NCBI GenBank assembly: GCA_904384205.1
Contig: CAJFJY010000005.1
Coordinates: forward strand, 1-39,131
DNA: 39,131 nucleotides
Direction of reading: 5' to 3'
Source: an uncultured Clostridia bacterium
GTDB taxonomy: Bacteria; Bacillota; Clostridia; TANB77; CAG-508
The notes under the pieces were generated by a model that did not search any database, was not told the DNA's origin, and saw only the letters and a list, made by a program, of their open reading frames with translations. This document shows positions 19,846 through 28,940 of the stretch, in pieces. Position numbers and translations under genes: made by a program. Position 1 is the stretch's first letter. Every line of letters begins with the position of its first letter.

Positions 19846-20984
19846 AGATAGAAAACTTTAATGAATGTTGTGGTTGTGCAGCTTGTTTAAATAAATGTCC
19901 TAAAAATGCGATTGTTATGAAAGAGAATGAACAAGGTTTTTTGTATCCTATTATAGATAAAAATAAATGTATTTCTTGTGGATTATGTGAAAAAGTTTGT
20001 CCTATGTTAAATAAGCTAGAACCATCAAAGGAGCAAAATCAAAAGTTCTATGCAGTAAAACATAAGGAAGAAAAAATTAGAGAAGCAAGCTCTTCTGGAG
20101 GTGTGTTTAATGAAATTGCAGAACTCTTTTTAAAAAATAATGGAGTTATATATGGAGCAGTTTTTACAGATGATTTTAAAGTAAAACATATCAGAGCTGA
20201 AGATAGATCTGGAAAAGATAAAATGAGAGGTTCAAAATATGTACAAAGTGATATACAAGATGTATATGAAAATTTGAAAAAAGATTTAGAAGGGAATAGA
20301 AAGGTGCTATTTTCTGGTACCCCATGTCAAATTGTAGCAATTAAAAAGTATCTGGGAAAAGAAGATGAAAATTTGACAACATGTGATATAATTTGCCATG
20401 GAGTGCCTAGTCCAAAAGTATTTAAAGAATACCTAGAGATGCAATCTAGAAAATTTGATTCCAAAATTAATTCTGTTTCTTTTAGAAGTAAGAAAATAAA
20501 GGGATTTGTACAAAGTATGGAAATAGAGTTTAAAAATGGAAAAAGATATTTGAAAAAATTATATAAAGATTTATATGGATATTCTTTTCTAAATGAAATA
20601 TTAATGAGAAAATCATGTTTTAACTGTCCATATTCATATGATAATAGAGTTGGAGATATAACATTAGGAGATTTTTGGGGAATTGAACATGTTGTGAAAA
20701 ATTTTGATGATAAAAAAGGAGTATCTTTAGTAATTGTTAATAATGACAAAGGTAAAAAAATATTTAATGAAATCAAGGAAAATTTTAATTTTGTAGAAAC
20801 TAATAAAGAGGAAAGTCTGAAATATAACAGAATAGGTAAATTAACTAAATCAAAGGATTATGATAAATTTTGGAAGAAATATGAAAGAATAGGTATATCA
20901 TATTTGTCTATGTATTATTATAAAAAATATGTAGGCTCAATACCTAAAAAAATATTGGAAAAAATGAAAGTTGGTAAAAAATGA
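19842..20984 (+). CDS. FrhB-like (coenzyme F420 hydrogenase beta-subunit family) 4Fe-4S protein, EPS-associated
   Basis: CCGCAACLNKCPKNAIVM...CISCGLCEKVCP; FSGTPCQIVAIKKYL; ICHGVPSPKVF; CFNCPYSYDNRVGDITLGDFWGIE. Confidence 0.92.
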   Translation: MKIENFNECCGCAACLNKCPKNAIVMKENEQGFLYPIIDKNKCISCGLCEKVCPMLNKLEPSKEQNQKFYAVKHKEEKIREASSSGGVFNEIAELFLKNNGVIYGAVFTDDFKVKHIRAEDRSGKDKMRGSKYVQSDIQDVYENLKKDLEGNRKVLFSGTPCQIVAIKKYLGKEDENLTTCDIICHGVPSPKVFKEYLEMQSRKFDSKINSVSFRSKKIKGFVQSMEIEFKNGKRYLKKLYKDLYGYSFLNEILMRKSCFNCPYSYDNRVGDITLGDFWGIEHVVKNFDDKKGVSLVIVNNDKGKKIFNEIKENFNFVETNKEESLKYNRIGKLTKSKDYDKFWKKYERIGISYLSMYYYKKYVGSIPKKILEKMKVGKK

Positions 20985-22034
20985 AGATAGGAATATGTAC
21001 TATTAATGATAATGGAAATTATGGAAATAGATTACAAAATTATGCGGTACAAGAATTTTTGAAAAAACAGCGGAATAAAAAGTGAAACAATACAGAATTC
21101 TATAAATAATTATGGAGTAAAGTATCATATAAATAAGGCTAGAACAATGCTAGTAAAAATATTGAATTTAAAAAAGCATAGAAGACTTATTAATTTTTTG
21201 AAGTTTAATAAAAATATTAAGTTTGCAAGATTTGGAATTGATAAATCACATATAATAAAAAATATTAATAAAAAATATGACTATTTTATAACTGGTAGTG
21301 ATCAGGTTTGGAATCCTAATTTTAATAGAATGTCAGATATAGATTTTTTAGTATTTGCTACACCTGAAAAAAGAGTTGCATTTAGTGCTAGTTTTGGTAT
21401 AAGTGAAATACCAGAAGATATGAAAGACTATTACAAAGAACGTCTTTTGGGAATAAAGTATTTATCAGTAAGAGAAGATACTGGAAAAGATATTATTGAA
21501 AATTTAACAGGAAGAGAAGATGTACAGGTATTAGTAGATCCAACAATGCTTTTGACATCAGAAGAATGGAATAAAGTTATAAAAAAGCCAAAACAGTTAA
21601 AGACAGATAAATATATATTAAATTATTTTTTAGGTGAATTATCTGATAAAAGAAAACAGGAAATAGAGAGAATAGCGAAAGAGAATAATTGTGAAATAAT
21701 AAATATATTAGATAAAAATAGTCCTTTTTATGAAAATGGACCAAGTGAATTTTTATATTTAGAAAAAAATGCTTTTATGATATGTACTGATTCATTTCAT
21801 TCTTGCGTTTTTGCTATTCTATTTAATAGACCTTTTGTTGTTTTTGATAGAGAAGACTCTCATGTAAAAATGAATTCAAGATTAGATACATTATTAAATA
21901 AGTTCAACTTGAAGAGTAAATGGTTTAATGATAAAATATCAAAGGAACAATTGCAGGCTAATTATAAAGAAGTATATCAAATATTAGAAGAGGAACGAAA
22001 AAAAGCGGAAAAATTTATAAAAATACTATTATAA
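20981..22034 (+). pseudogene. polysaccharide pyruvyl transferase family protein, frameshifted near the N-terminus
   Basis: ATG at 20981 gives MKIGICTINDNGNYGNRLQNYAVQEFLKK then breaks at an A6 run (21062-21067); other frame continues NSGIKSETIQNSINNYG...TGSDQVWNPNF...ASFGISEIP...CTDSFHSCVF. Confidence 0.88.
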
Positions 22035-22055
22035 TAGAAAGGAACGAAATATTAG

Positions 22056-23609
22056 ATGAAAGAAAGTACTTCAAGAATTAAGAACACCACGATTAATTCA
22101 ACAATAGCATTAACATCAAAAGTATTAACATTTGTATTGCAATTCATATGTAGAACTGTATTTATAAGAGTATTAAGCACAGAATATTTGGGTGTCAATG
22201 GATTATTTACAAATATATTAACAATGTTATCATTTGCTGAATTAGGTATTGGTAATGCTATTATATTCAAATTGTATAAGCCAATAGCTGATAATGATGA
22301 AGAGAAAATAAAAACTTATATGAAATTTTACCAAAAAGCGTATTTTTTAATTGGTATAATAATATTAACAATAGGAATACTAATTATTCCATTTTTAAAA
22401 TACATGATAAATGATGTTCCAGATATAAAAGAGAATATTTATTTTATATATGTATTGTTTTTAGCAAATTCAACGATATCTTATTTCTTTACATATAAGA
22501 AATCAATTATAATTGGTTATCAAAAGGAATATATTATAACTCTAATAAATTTAGTTGCAATTATAGTACAAAATATAGTACAAATCATTATATTATTAGT
22601 AACTAAAAATTATATATTGTATTTGCTAATTCAAATTTCTGCTACATTTTTGGAGAATTTCTTGGCATCAAAGAAAGCTGATAAGATGTATCCATTTGTT
22701 AAAGATAAGAATTATGAGAAAATATCCAAATCTGAAGAAAAGAAAATATTTACAGATGTTAAGTCTTTAATTTTATATAAAATAGGATATATATTATCTA
22801 ATGGTACAGATAATATAATAATTTCTGCTTTTGTTGGAGTAAGTGAAGTAGGATTATTATCAAATTATACAACTATTACTAATGCTATAACTACATTTCT
22901 TTCATCATTTTTTAATGGTTTTACAGCAAGTGTAGGAAATTTGAATACAACTGATGATAATGAAAAAAAGGAATCTATATTTTATCAAATCTTGTCACTA
23001 TCTTTTTTAGTATATGGGTTTGTGTCAGTAGCTATAGCATTATTAAGTAATGATTTTATTGTAATATGGTTAGGACAAGATTATCTATTAAGCTTTAGTG
23101 TATGTTTGGCATTAGGACTTAATATGTATGTTGATGGAATGAGATTTGTAAATTATACTTTTAGAAATACAATGGGATTATTTAAGAAAGGAAGACTTAT
23201 TCCTTTAATTTCATCTGTTACTAATGTGATTTTATCAGTATTATTAGTAAGATATATAGGTATTTTTGGTGTATTAATTGCAACAGTATTAACTAGATTA
23301 TTTATAACAACAATGTATGATCCATATTTATTGCATAAATATAAATTTAATACACCATGTAGAAGATATTATTTAACATATATATATTATTTTATTATAC
23401 TAATTATGGACTTTTGTATTTGCAATTTTGTTTTATCTAAAATAGTAATTGGAGGAATCCTAGGCTTTATAGTAAAAGGAATTGTAATAATGATAATTAC
23501 ATATATATTATTCCTAATTTTTGTATGCAGAATGAAAGAGTTTAAAGAGCTAAAAGATATATTAAAAAATATAGTATTAAAAAGATTTATAAAAAGAAAG
23601 GAAGTATAA
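22056..23609 (+). CDS. Wzx-like polysaccharide flippase (MOP superfamily)
   Basis: STINSTIALTSKVLTFVLQFICRTVFIRVLSTEYLGVNGLFTNILTMLSFAELGIGNAIIFKLYKPIA; polytopic. Confidence 0.92.
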   Translation: MKESTSRIKNTTINSTIALTSKVLTFVLQFICRTVFIRVLSTEYLGVNGLFTNILTMLSFAELGIGNAIIFKLYKPIADNDEEKIKTYMKFYQKAYFLIGIIILTIGILIIPFLKYMINDVPDIKENIYFIYVLFLANSTISYFFTYKKSIIIGYQKEYIITLINLVAIIVQNIVQIIILLVTKNYILYLLIQISATFLENFLASKKADKMYPFVKDKNYEKISKSEEKKIFTDVKSLILYKIGYILSNGTDNIIISAFVGVSEVGLLSNYTTITNAITTFLSSFFNGFTASVGNLNTTDDNEKKESIFYQILSLSFLVYGFVSVAIALLSNDFIVIWLGQDYLLSFSVCLALGLNMYVDGMRFVNYTFRNTMGLFKKGRLIPLISSVTNVILSVLLVRYIGIFGVLIATVLTRLFITTMYDPYLLHKYKFNTPCRRYYLTYIYYFIILIMDFCICNFVLSKIVIGGILGFIVKGIVIMIITYILFLIFVCRMKEFKELKDILKNIVLKRFIKRKEV

Positions 23610-23612
23610 ATA

Positions 23613-25340
23613 ATGTATTCAAATGTAAAAAATGTACAATTATTAGTAGCAATGTTAAAAGCAAAGAAGGTAAAAAATATAGTAGTGTCTGCAGGAACTA
23701 GTCATGATGCTATTGCAAGATCACTTGAATGTGATGACTATTTTAAAACATATAATATTGTTGATGAGAGAAGTGCAGCTTTTTTTGCATTAGGTTTAAT
23801 TCAAGAATTGAATGAAACAGTTGCAATTGTTTGTACAGCGGGTACAGCGGCAGTTAATTATTTAACAGGAGTAACAGAGGCTTCTAGAAGAAATTTGCCT
23901 CTAGTTGTAATTACTGCTGATAAGAATCCATATTATTATAATCAATTTGAAGATCAAATGGTTGATCAAATTAATTTATTTAAGTCAGTTGTAAAACATA
24001 CAGTTTCATTGCCAATGATAAAAGATGATAAAGATAGATGGTATTGTGAAAGACTTTTGAATGAAGCCTTTTTAGAAATTAATCATCATGGGACAGGTCC
24101 AGTTCATATTAATATTCCAATAGAAGAAGGTATGTTTGCAATTGGAGATACTTTTACAACAAAGGAATTACCAAAAATAAAGGTTATAGAAAGATTAGAC
24201 GTTTCAAGTGATTTGAATAAATGGGAGGAAAAGTTTAGATCTTTAAAAAATAAAAAAGTTTTAATTGTTTATGGACAAGATTACAATGTTACACAAAGTA
24301 GAATTGAAAAATTGGAAAAGATTTTTAGAAATTATAATTGTTTAATTTCTACAGAGAAGTTGTCTAATTTGCATTGTGAAGGAGCTATTGAAATGTCTAA
24401 AGTTTCAAGAATGATGACAGTATCTGGTGAGTTTGAACAAATATGTCCAGATGTTGTTATTAGCTTGGCAGGTTCAGTAGCTTGGGATGGAAAATTTGCA
24501 CTTAAAAGTAATAATAAAAAATTTGAAAATTGGCTTGTTTCAGAATTTGGCATGGTTCAAGATTTTTATAGAAATTTGACTAATATTTTTGAATGTTCTA
24601 TAGATGAGTTTTTAGAAAAAATGTCTAATTATGAAATTGATGAGAAAAATGATTATTATAATTTATGTAAGAATTTAGATGCTAAATTTGAATTGCCAAA
24701 TTTTGAATATTCAAATTTGTATGTTACTCAAAAGCTTATGAATAATATTCCTAAAGATTCTATATTAAATTTAGCAAATAGTAGTACTATAAGGTTAGCA
24801 CAATATTTTGATAATGATCCAAGCATAAAGATTTATTGTAATCGTGGTATTCATGGAATAGATGGGTGTATGTCAACTTTTATAGGACAAAGTGCAGTAA
24901 CTGATAAATTAAGTTTTTTAATAATTGGAGATTTGACATTTTTTTATGATATGAATGCATTGTGGAATAGATATGTTGGAAAAAATGTAAGGATAATGTT
25001 GGTAAATAATTCAGGAGCGGCTTTATTTCATTTTAATCAAGGATTACAAAAATATCCAACACTTAATGAAAATGTTGCAGCAGATCATAATGCAACAGCA
25101 AAAGGTTGGACAGAATCAAGAGGGTTTAAATATTTATCTTCTACAAATAAAGAAGAATTTGATAAAAACTTAGTAGAATTTGTAAATCCTAATTCAGATA
25201 AACCGATAATTTTAGAGGTATTTACTAAAAAAGAAGAGGATGCAAGATTACAACATGAATTTTTTGAATATAATTTACCAGATTCTGAGAAATTAAAAAG
25301 AAATATAAAGAGTGTAATAAAAAAGGCAATTGGTAGATAA
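23613..25340 (+). CDS. MenD-like thiamine-pyrophosphate-dependent enzyme of EPS locus
   Basis: VDERSAAFFALG (catalytic Glu region), VCTAGTAAVNYLTGVTEASRRNLPLVVITAD, C-terminal TPP motif IIGDLTFFYDMNALWNRYVGKNVRIMLVNNSG. Confidence 0.85.
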   Translation: MYSNVKNVQLLVAMLKAKKVKNIVVSAGTSHDAIARSLECDDYFKTYNIVDERSAAFFALGLIQELNETVAIVCTAGTAAVNYLTGVTEASRRNLPLVVITADKNPYYYNQFEDQMVDQINLFKSVVKHTVSLPMIKDDKDRWYCERLLNEAFLEINHHGTGPVHINIPIEEGMFAIGDTFTTKELPKIKVIERLDVSSDLNKWEEKFRSLKNKKVLIVYGQDYNVTQSRIEKLEKIFRNYNCLISTEKLSNLHCEGAIEMSKVSRMMTVSGEFEQICPDVVISLAGSVAWDGKFALKSNNKKFENWLVSEFGMVQDFYRNLTNIFECSIDEFLEKMSNYEIDEKNDYYNLCKNLDAKFELPNFEYSNLYVTQKLMNNIPKDSILNLANSSTIRLAQYFDNDPSIKIYCNRGIHGIDGCMSTFIGQSAVTDKLSFLIIGDLTFFYDMNALWNRYVGKNVRIMLVNNSGAALFHFNQGLQKYPTLNENVAADHNATAKGWTESRGFKYLSSTNKEEFDKNLVEFVNPNSDKPIILEVFTKKEEDARLQHEFFEYNLPDSEKLKRNIKSVIKKAIGR

Positions 25341-25350
25341 GGAGAAAAGA

Positions 25351-26230
25351 ATGAATATAAGAAAATTGATTCCTAAAAAGTTAATGACAAAACTTGATAA
25401 TAGGGATTTGAGATTAATAAAGTATAAATTGAGAAATACAGAATGTAAGTATAAAATTTATACAGAAGATTTAGGAAAATTGAAAGACAAAGTTGCTATA
25501 GTTACAGGAGGGTCAGGAGCAATAGGAAGTGCAATTTGTTTTAGGTTAGCAATGGAAGGTGCACATGTTTTTGTTGCAGGAAGAAATAAAGAAAATTTGA
25601 ATTCGGTAGTTAATCAAATAAAAGAAAATGGTGGAAATGCAGAATTAATTGAAGTAGATGTTACAAATTATGAAGATATAAACAAAAAGATGGAATACAT
25701 ATATAATAAATGCGGAAAAATTGATATATTAGTAAATAATGCTGGAGGAAGTGCAAGAAGCAAGAATAATAAAATTGTTGATCAAGATGTGGAAGTTATA
25801 GATGAGGTCTTAAATATTAATTTACGAGGAACAATTCTATGTTGTAAGGAATGTTCAAAATATATGATTAAAAATAATTATGGAAGAATAGTAAATATAC
25901 GGATCAACAGTTGGAATTGGTGGTTTGTCAGGATTTTCAGAATACTGTGCATCTAAAGCAGGAGTGATGGGCTTTACAAAATCTTTGGCAATGGAACTTG
26001 CTCAATTTAATATATGTGTAAATTGTGTTTCACCAGGTATTACTAATCAAATATTATGGGATAAACCTATAAAGGATATACCAAATGATAATAAAAGTTA
26101 TATAAATAGAAGAGGAAAAACTGATGATATAGCAAATGCTGTTGAATTCTTTTGTAGAGACGAATCAGAATATATTATTGGCCAAAATTTAATTGTAGAC
26201 GGTGGCAGAAGCTTAGGGCTAAAACAATAA
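25351..26230 (+). pseudogene. short-chain dehydrogenase/reductase, frameshifted at the catalytic-serine region
   Basis: KDKVAIVTGGSGAIGSAI..., ILVNNAGGSA...YGRIVNI in frame 1; GSTVGIGGLSGFSEYCASKAGVMGFTKSLAMEL...IIGQNLIVDGGRSLG in frame 2; removal of C25900 joins them. Confidence 0.88.
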
Positions 26231-26383
26231 TATTTAAATAATACAATTATAGAGCCAGAAAGTTTGAAATATTACAAATGTAACACTATTGTAATAAAAA
26301 TGAAAAGAATAATATATTGTTATATAAACTCTAATATGATAAAATATTTATTGTAAATTTTAGTAGAAAAGGAGCAAAAGAAA

Positions 26384-27145
26384 ATGAAAAAAGTAGTATC
26401 AATAATATTATTCATAATTTTAGTAATAGTTTCTCTTAATGTAAAAGCGGTATCAGAAAATGGATCAACAGTAAATATGAGCTTTACAAAAACAGTAGAA
26501 GAAGATAAAGTAATAATAACAATAAAATTAGGAGAATTTGTATCAGTAGAAGAAAATTCTGTAATGGCAGCCTCAATGACCCTTGACTTTGATAATAATG
26601 TAATATCAGAAGTCTCAGGGACAAGTAGTAATAACTGGGATATAACAATACAAAAAAATACAAAGAGAGTTTTACTAGAAACAGATTCAGCTAAACCAAA
26701 CACAGAAATAGCAAAAATAACATTTAATATAAATCCAAATGCAAGTAAAGGAACAAGTAGTGTAGGATTAAAAGAAATAAACATAGCAGAAAGTTCTTCA
26801 GGTTTGGATGAAAACTATAATGATCAAACAGTAAGTTTTAGTGTTAATGAAGAAACACAAACAAATCCAGACGGAGATGAAAATGAAGTAACAGGAGAAA
26901 ACAATACGGTTAACAATGCAACTGGAAACAATACAGTAGGAAATAATTCTACAGGAAATGGAATAAATCAAACAACAAATAATTCATCAAATAGAACAAA
27001 CAGTATAGTTGGAAATAGAGATAATACAATAGCTACAGGAAGATTGCCAGACACAGGAATTCAAAACATATTAATAATAGCAATCGTAGTAACTGCAATA
27101 TGTATAGTAATATTTAAAATAAAATCAAGAAAAATAAAATATTAA
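26384..27145 (+). CDS. exported cohesin-like domain protein with LPDTG sortase signal
   Basis: Signal peptide; cohesin-like beta pattern (VIITIKLGEFVSVEENSVMAASMTLDFDNNVI...EIAKITFNINPNASKGTSSVGLKEI); Asn/Thr linker; LPDTG + TM + KSRKIK. Confidence 0.7.
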   Translation: MKKVVSIILFIILVIVSLNVKAVSENGSTVNMSFTKTVEEDKVIITIKLGEFVSVEENSVMAASMTLDFDNNVISEVSGTSSNNWDITIQKNTKRVLLETDSAKPNTEIAKITFNINPNASKGTSSVGLKEINIAESSSGLDENYNDQTVSFSVNEETQTNPDGDENEVTGENNTVNNATGNNTVGNNSTGNGINQTTNNSSNRTNSIVGNRDNTIATGRLPDTGIQNILIIAIVVTAICIVIFKIKSRKIKY

Positions 27146-27203
27146 AATATAAAAGATAAGATGATTGAAATTTTAAAAAATATAGTGTATAATCTTTAAT
27201 ATG

Positions 27204-27240
27204 AAAAGATAAAAAATTAATTATCTTATCTTTTTAATTT
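27204..27240 (+). terminator. stem-loop terminator after LPDTG gene
   Basis: aaaagataa...ttatctttttaattt. Confidence 0.55.
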
Positions 27241-27284
27241 ATTATTAAAATATATAAAAACCAAAAAAGTCGCAGGGAGGAAAT

Positions 27285-27980
27285 ATGGAAGAATTAGATT
27301 TAAAAGAGCTTTTCATGATGCTATGGAATAAAAAAGTACAAATAATATTAATCATATTAATATTTGCTATAATAGGAATTATTTATACAATGGGGTTTGT
27401 AACACCAGAATATTCATCATATACAACATTATTATTAGCTGGTTCAGGAAATAAAAATAGTAATACAACGACTATAACAACTACAGATATAACACTTAAT
27501 TCTAAGTTAGTATCAACATATAGTGTATTAATAAAAAGCACAGATGTTGTAAGCCAAGTTGTATCAAATCTTGGAATTGATATGAATGTAGAGGCACTAA
27601 AAAGAAATATAAGTGTTACATCAGAAGATGACACAGAAGTTTTAAGAATAACTGTAACAGATAAAAACCCATCATATGCAGCAAAAATAGCAAATGAAAT
27701 TGCAAATGTTTTCTCAGAAAAAGTTGCAGAAATATATAATATAAATAATGTTTATGTTGTTGATGATGCAAAAGAAAGCACAACACCATCTAATATAAAT
27801 CATACAAAAGATGTTGCAATATTTATTGCAATAGGTATAGTTGTTTCTATAGGATATGTATTAATAGCAAATATGTTAGACACAACAGTAAAAACAGTAG
27901 AAGATGTAGAAAAGGCATTTAAAATACCAGTGATTGCAACTATTCCTCTAGATATAGTAGAAAAAGGAGGTAAAAAGTAA
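27285..27980 (+). CDS. Wzz/CpsC-like polysaccharide chain-length / BY-kinase modulator protein
   Basis: EELDLKELFMMLWNKKVQIILIILIFAIIGIIYT; C-terminal TM and SNINHTKDVAIFIAIGIVVSIG. Confidence 0.92.
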   Translation: MEELDLKELFMMLWNKKVQIILIILIFAIIGIIYTMGFVTPEYSSYTTLLLAGSGNKNSNTTTITTTDITLNSKLVSTYSVLIKSTDVVSQVVSNLGIDMNVEALKRNISVTSEDDTEVLRITVTDKNPSYAAKIANEIANVFSEKVAEIYNINNVYVVDDAKESTTPSNINHTKDVAIFIAIGIVVSIGYVLIANMLDTTVKTVEDVEKAFKIPVIATIPLDIVEKGGKK

Positions 27981-28924
27981 TGAAAAAAGAATTAATAGCA
28001 CAAACAGATCCAAAATCTCCTATTTCCGAAATATTTAGAACATTAAGAACTAATATACAATTTATGACATCAAGTAAAAAATTACAAGTTGTACAAGTAA
28101 CATCAACATTCCCAGGAGAAGGTAAAAGTTATGTTTCTTCAAATTTAGCTGTTACATTTGCACAGGCAGGTAAAAAAGTAATAATAATAGATGCAGATAT
28201 GAGAAAAGGAAGATTATATAGCATTTTTGATGTTTCACCAAGACCAGGACTTTCAAATTACTTATCTGGTATGGATGCAAATGGTAACGAAGAACTTGAT
28301 TTATCAGAATATATTCAACAAACAGAAGTTGAAAACTTATTAATAATGACAGCAGGAAATATACCACCAAATCCGTCAGAGCTTTTAGTATCTCAAGAAA
28401 TGAAACAATTATTAGAGGATTTAAAAGAAGTATGTGATGTAATAATAATTGATGGTACACCATGTCAATTAGTATCAGATTCAATAATTTTGTCAAGAAT
28501 AGTAGATACTACGGTAATAGTAACAGCATATAAGCAAACTAAAAAAGATACATTAGGGAGAATTGTAAAAAATATACAAAATGTTGGTGGTAAAATTGCA
28601 GGAGTTGTTATAAACAAAATGCCAGTTAATGAAAAGAAATACAAAGAATCATATTACTATGGTTCAACAACAACCACAAAGAATATGCCTAAAGGGAAAA
28701 ATGGTAGAACTAGGACTTCTAGTGTACGAAATGCAGAACAATTACGTAATAGAGCAACATCAACACTAAGGTCAGACGTAAGAAGAGCTACTCCAGAAGA
28801 GCATAGAACAATGGAAAGACCAAACTATAGAGCTGAAAGAACTGATAACAATAAAACAAATCCAAACCAAGTACTAAGTGAAATAAATAAATATTTAGAA
28901 GAAGAAAAGAAAAATTTAAACTAA
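27980..28924 (+). CDS. CpsD/CapB-type bacterial tyrosine kinase (BY-kinase)
   Basis: SEIFRTLRTNIQFM, STFPGEGKSYVSSNLAVTFAQAGKKVIIIDADMRKG, C-terminal YYYG; Arg-rich C-terminal extension. Confidence 0.95.
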   Translation: MKKELIAQTDPKSPISEIFRTLRTNIQFMTSSKKLQVVQVTSTFPGEGKSYVSSNLAVTFAQAGKKVIIIDADMRKGRLYSIFDVSPRPGLSNYLSGMDANGNEELDLSEYIQQTEVENLLIMTAGNIPPNPSELLVSQEMKQLLEDLKEVCDVIIIDGTPCQLVSDSIILSRIVDTTVIVTAYKQTKKDTLGRIVKNIQNVGGKIAGVVINKMPVNEKKYKESYYYGSTTTTKNMPKGKNGRTRTSSVRNAEQLRNRATSTLRSDVRRATPEEHRTMERPNYRAERTDNNKTNPNQVLSEINKYLEEEKKNLN

Positions 28925-28940
28925 CAGGAGAGTAATCAAG

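Noticed and set aside
23613-25340. Menaquinone biosynthesis gene menD
   Set aside because: Substrate-binding motifs look replaced and it lies in an EPS locus without other men genes; described as MenD-like only.
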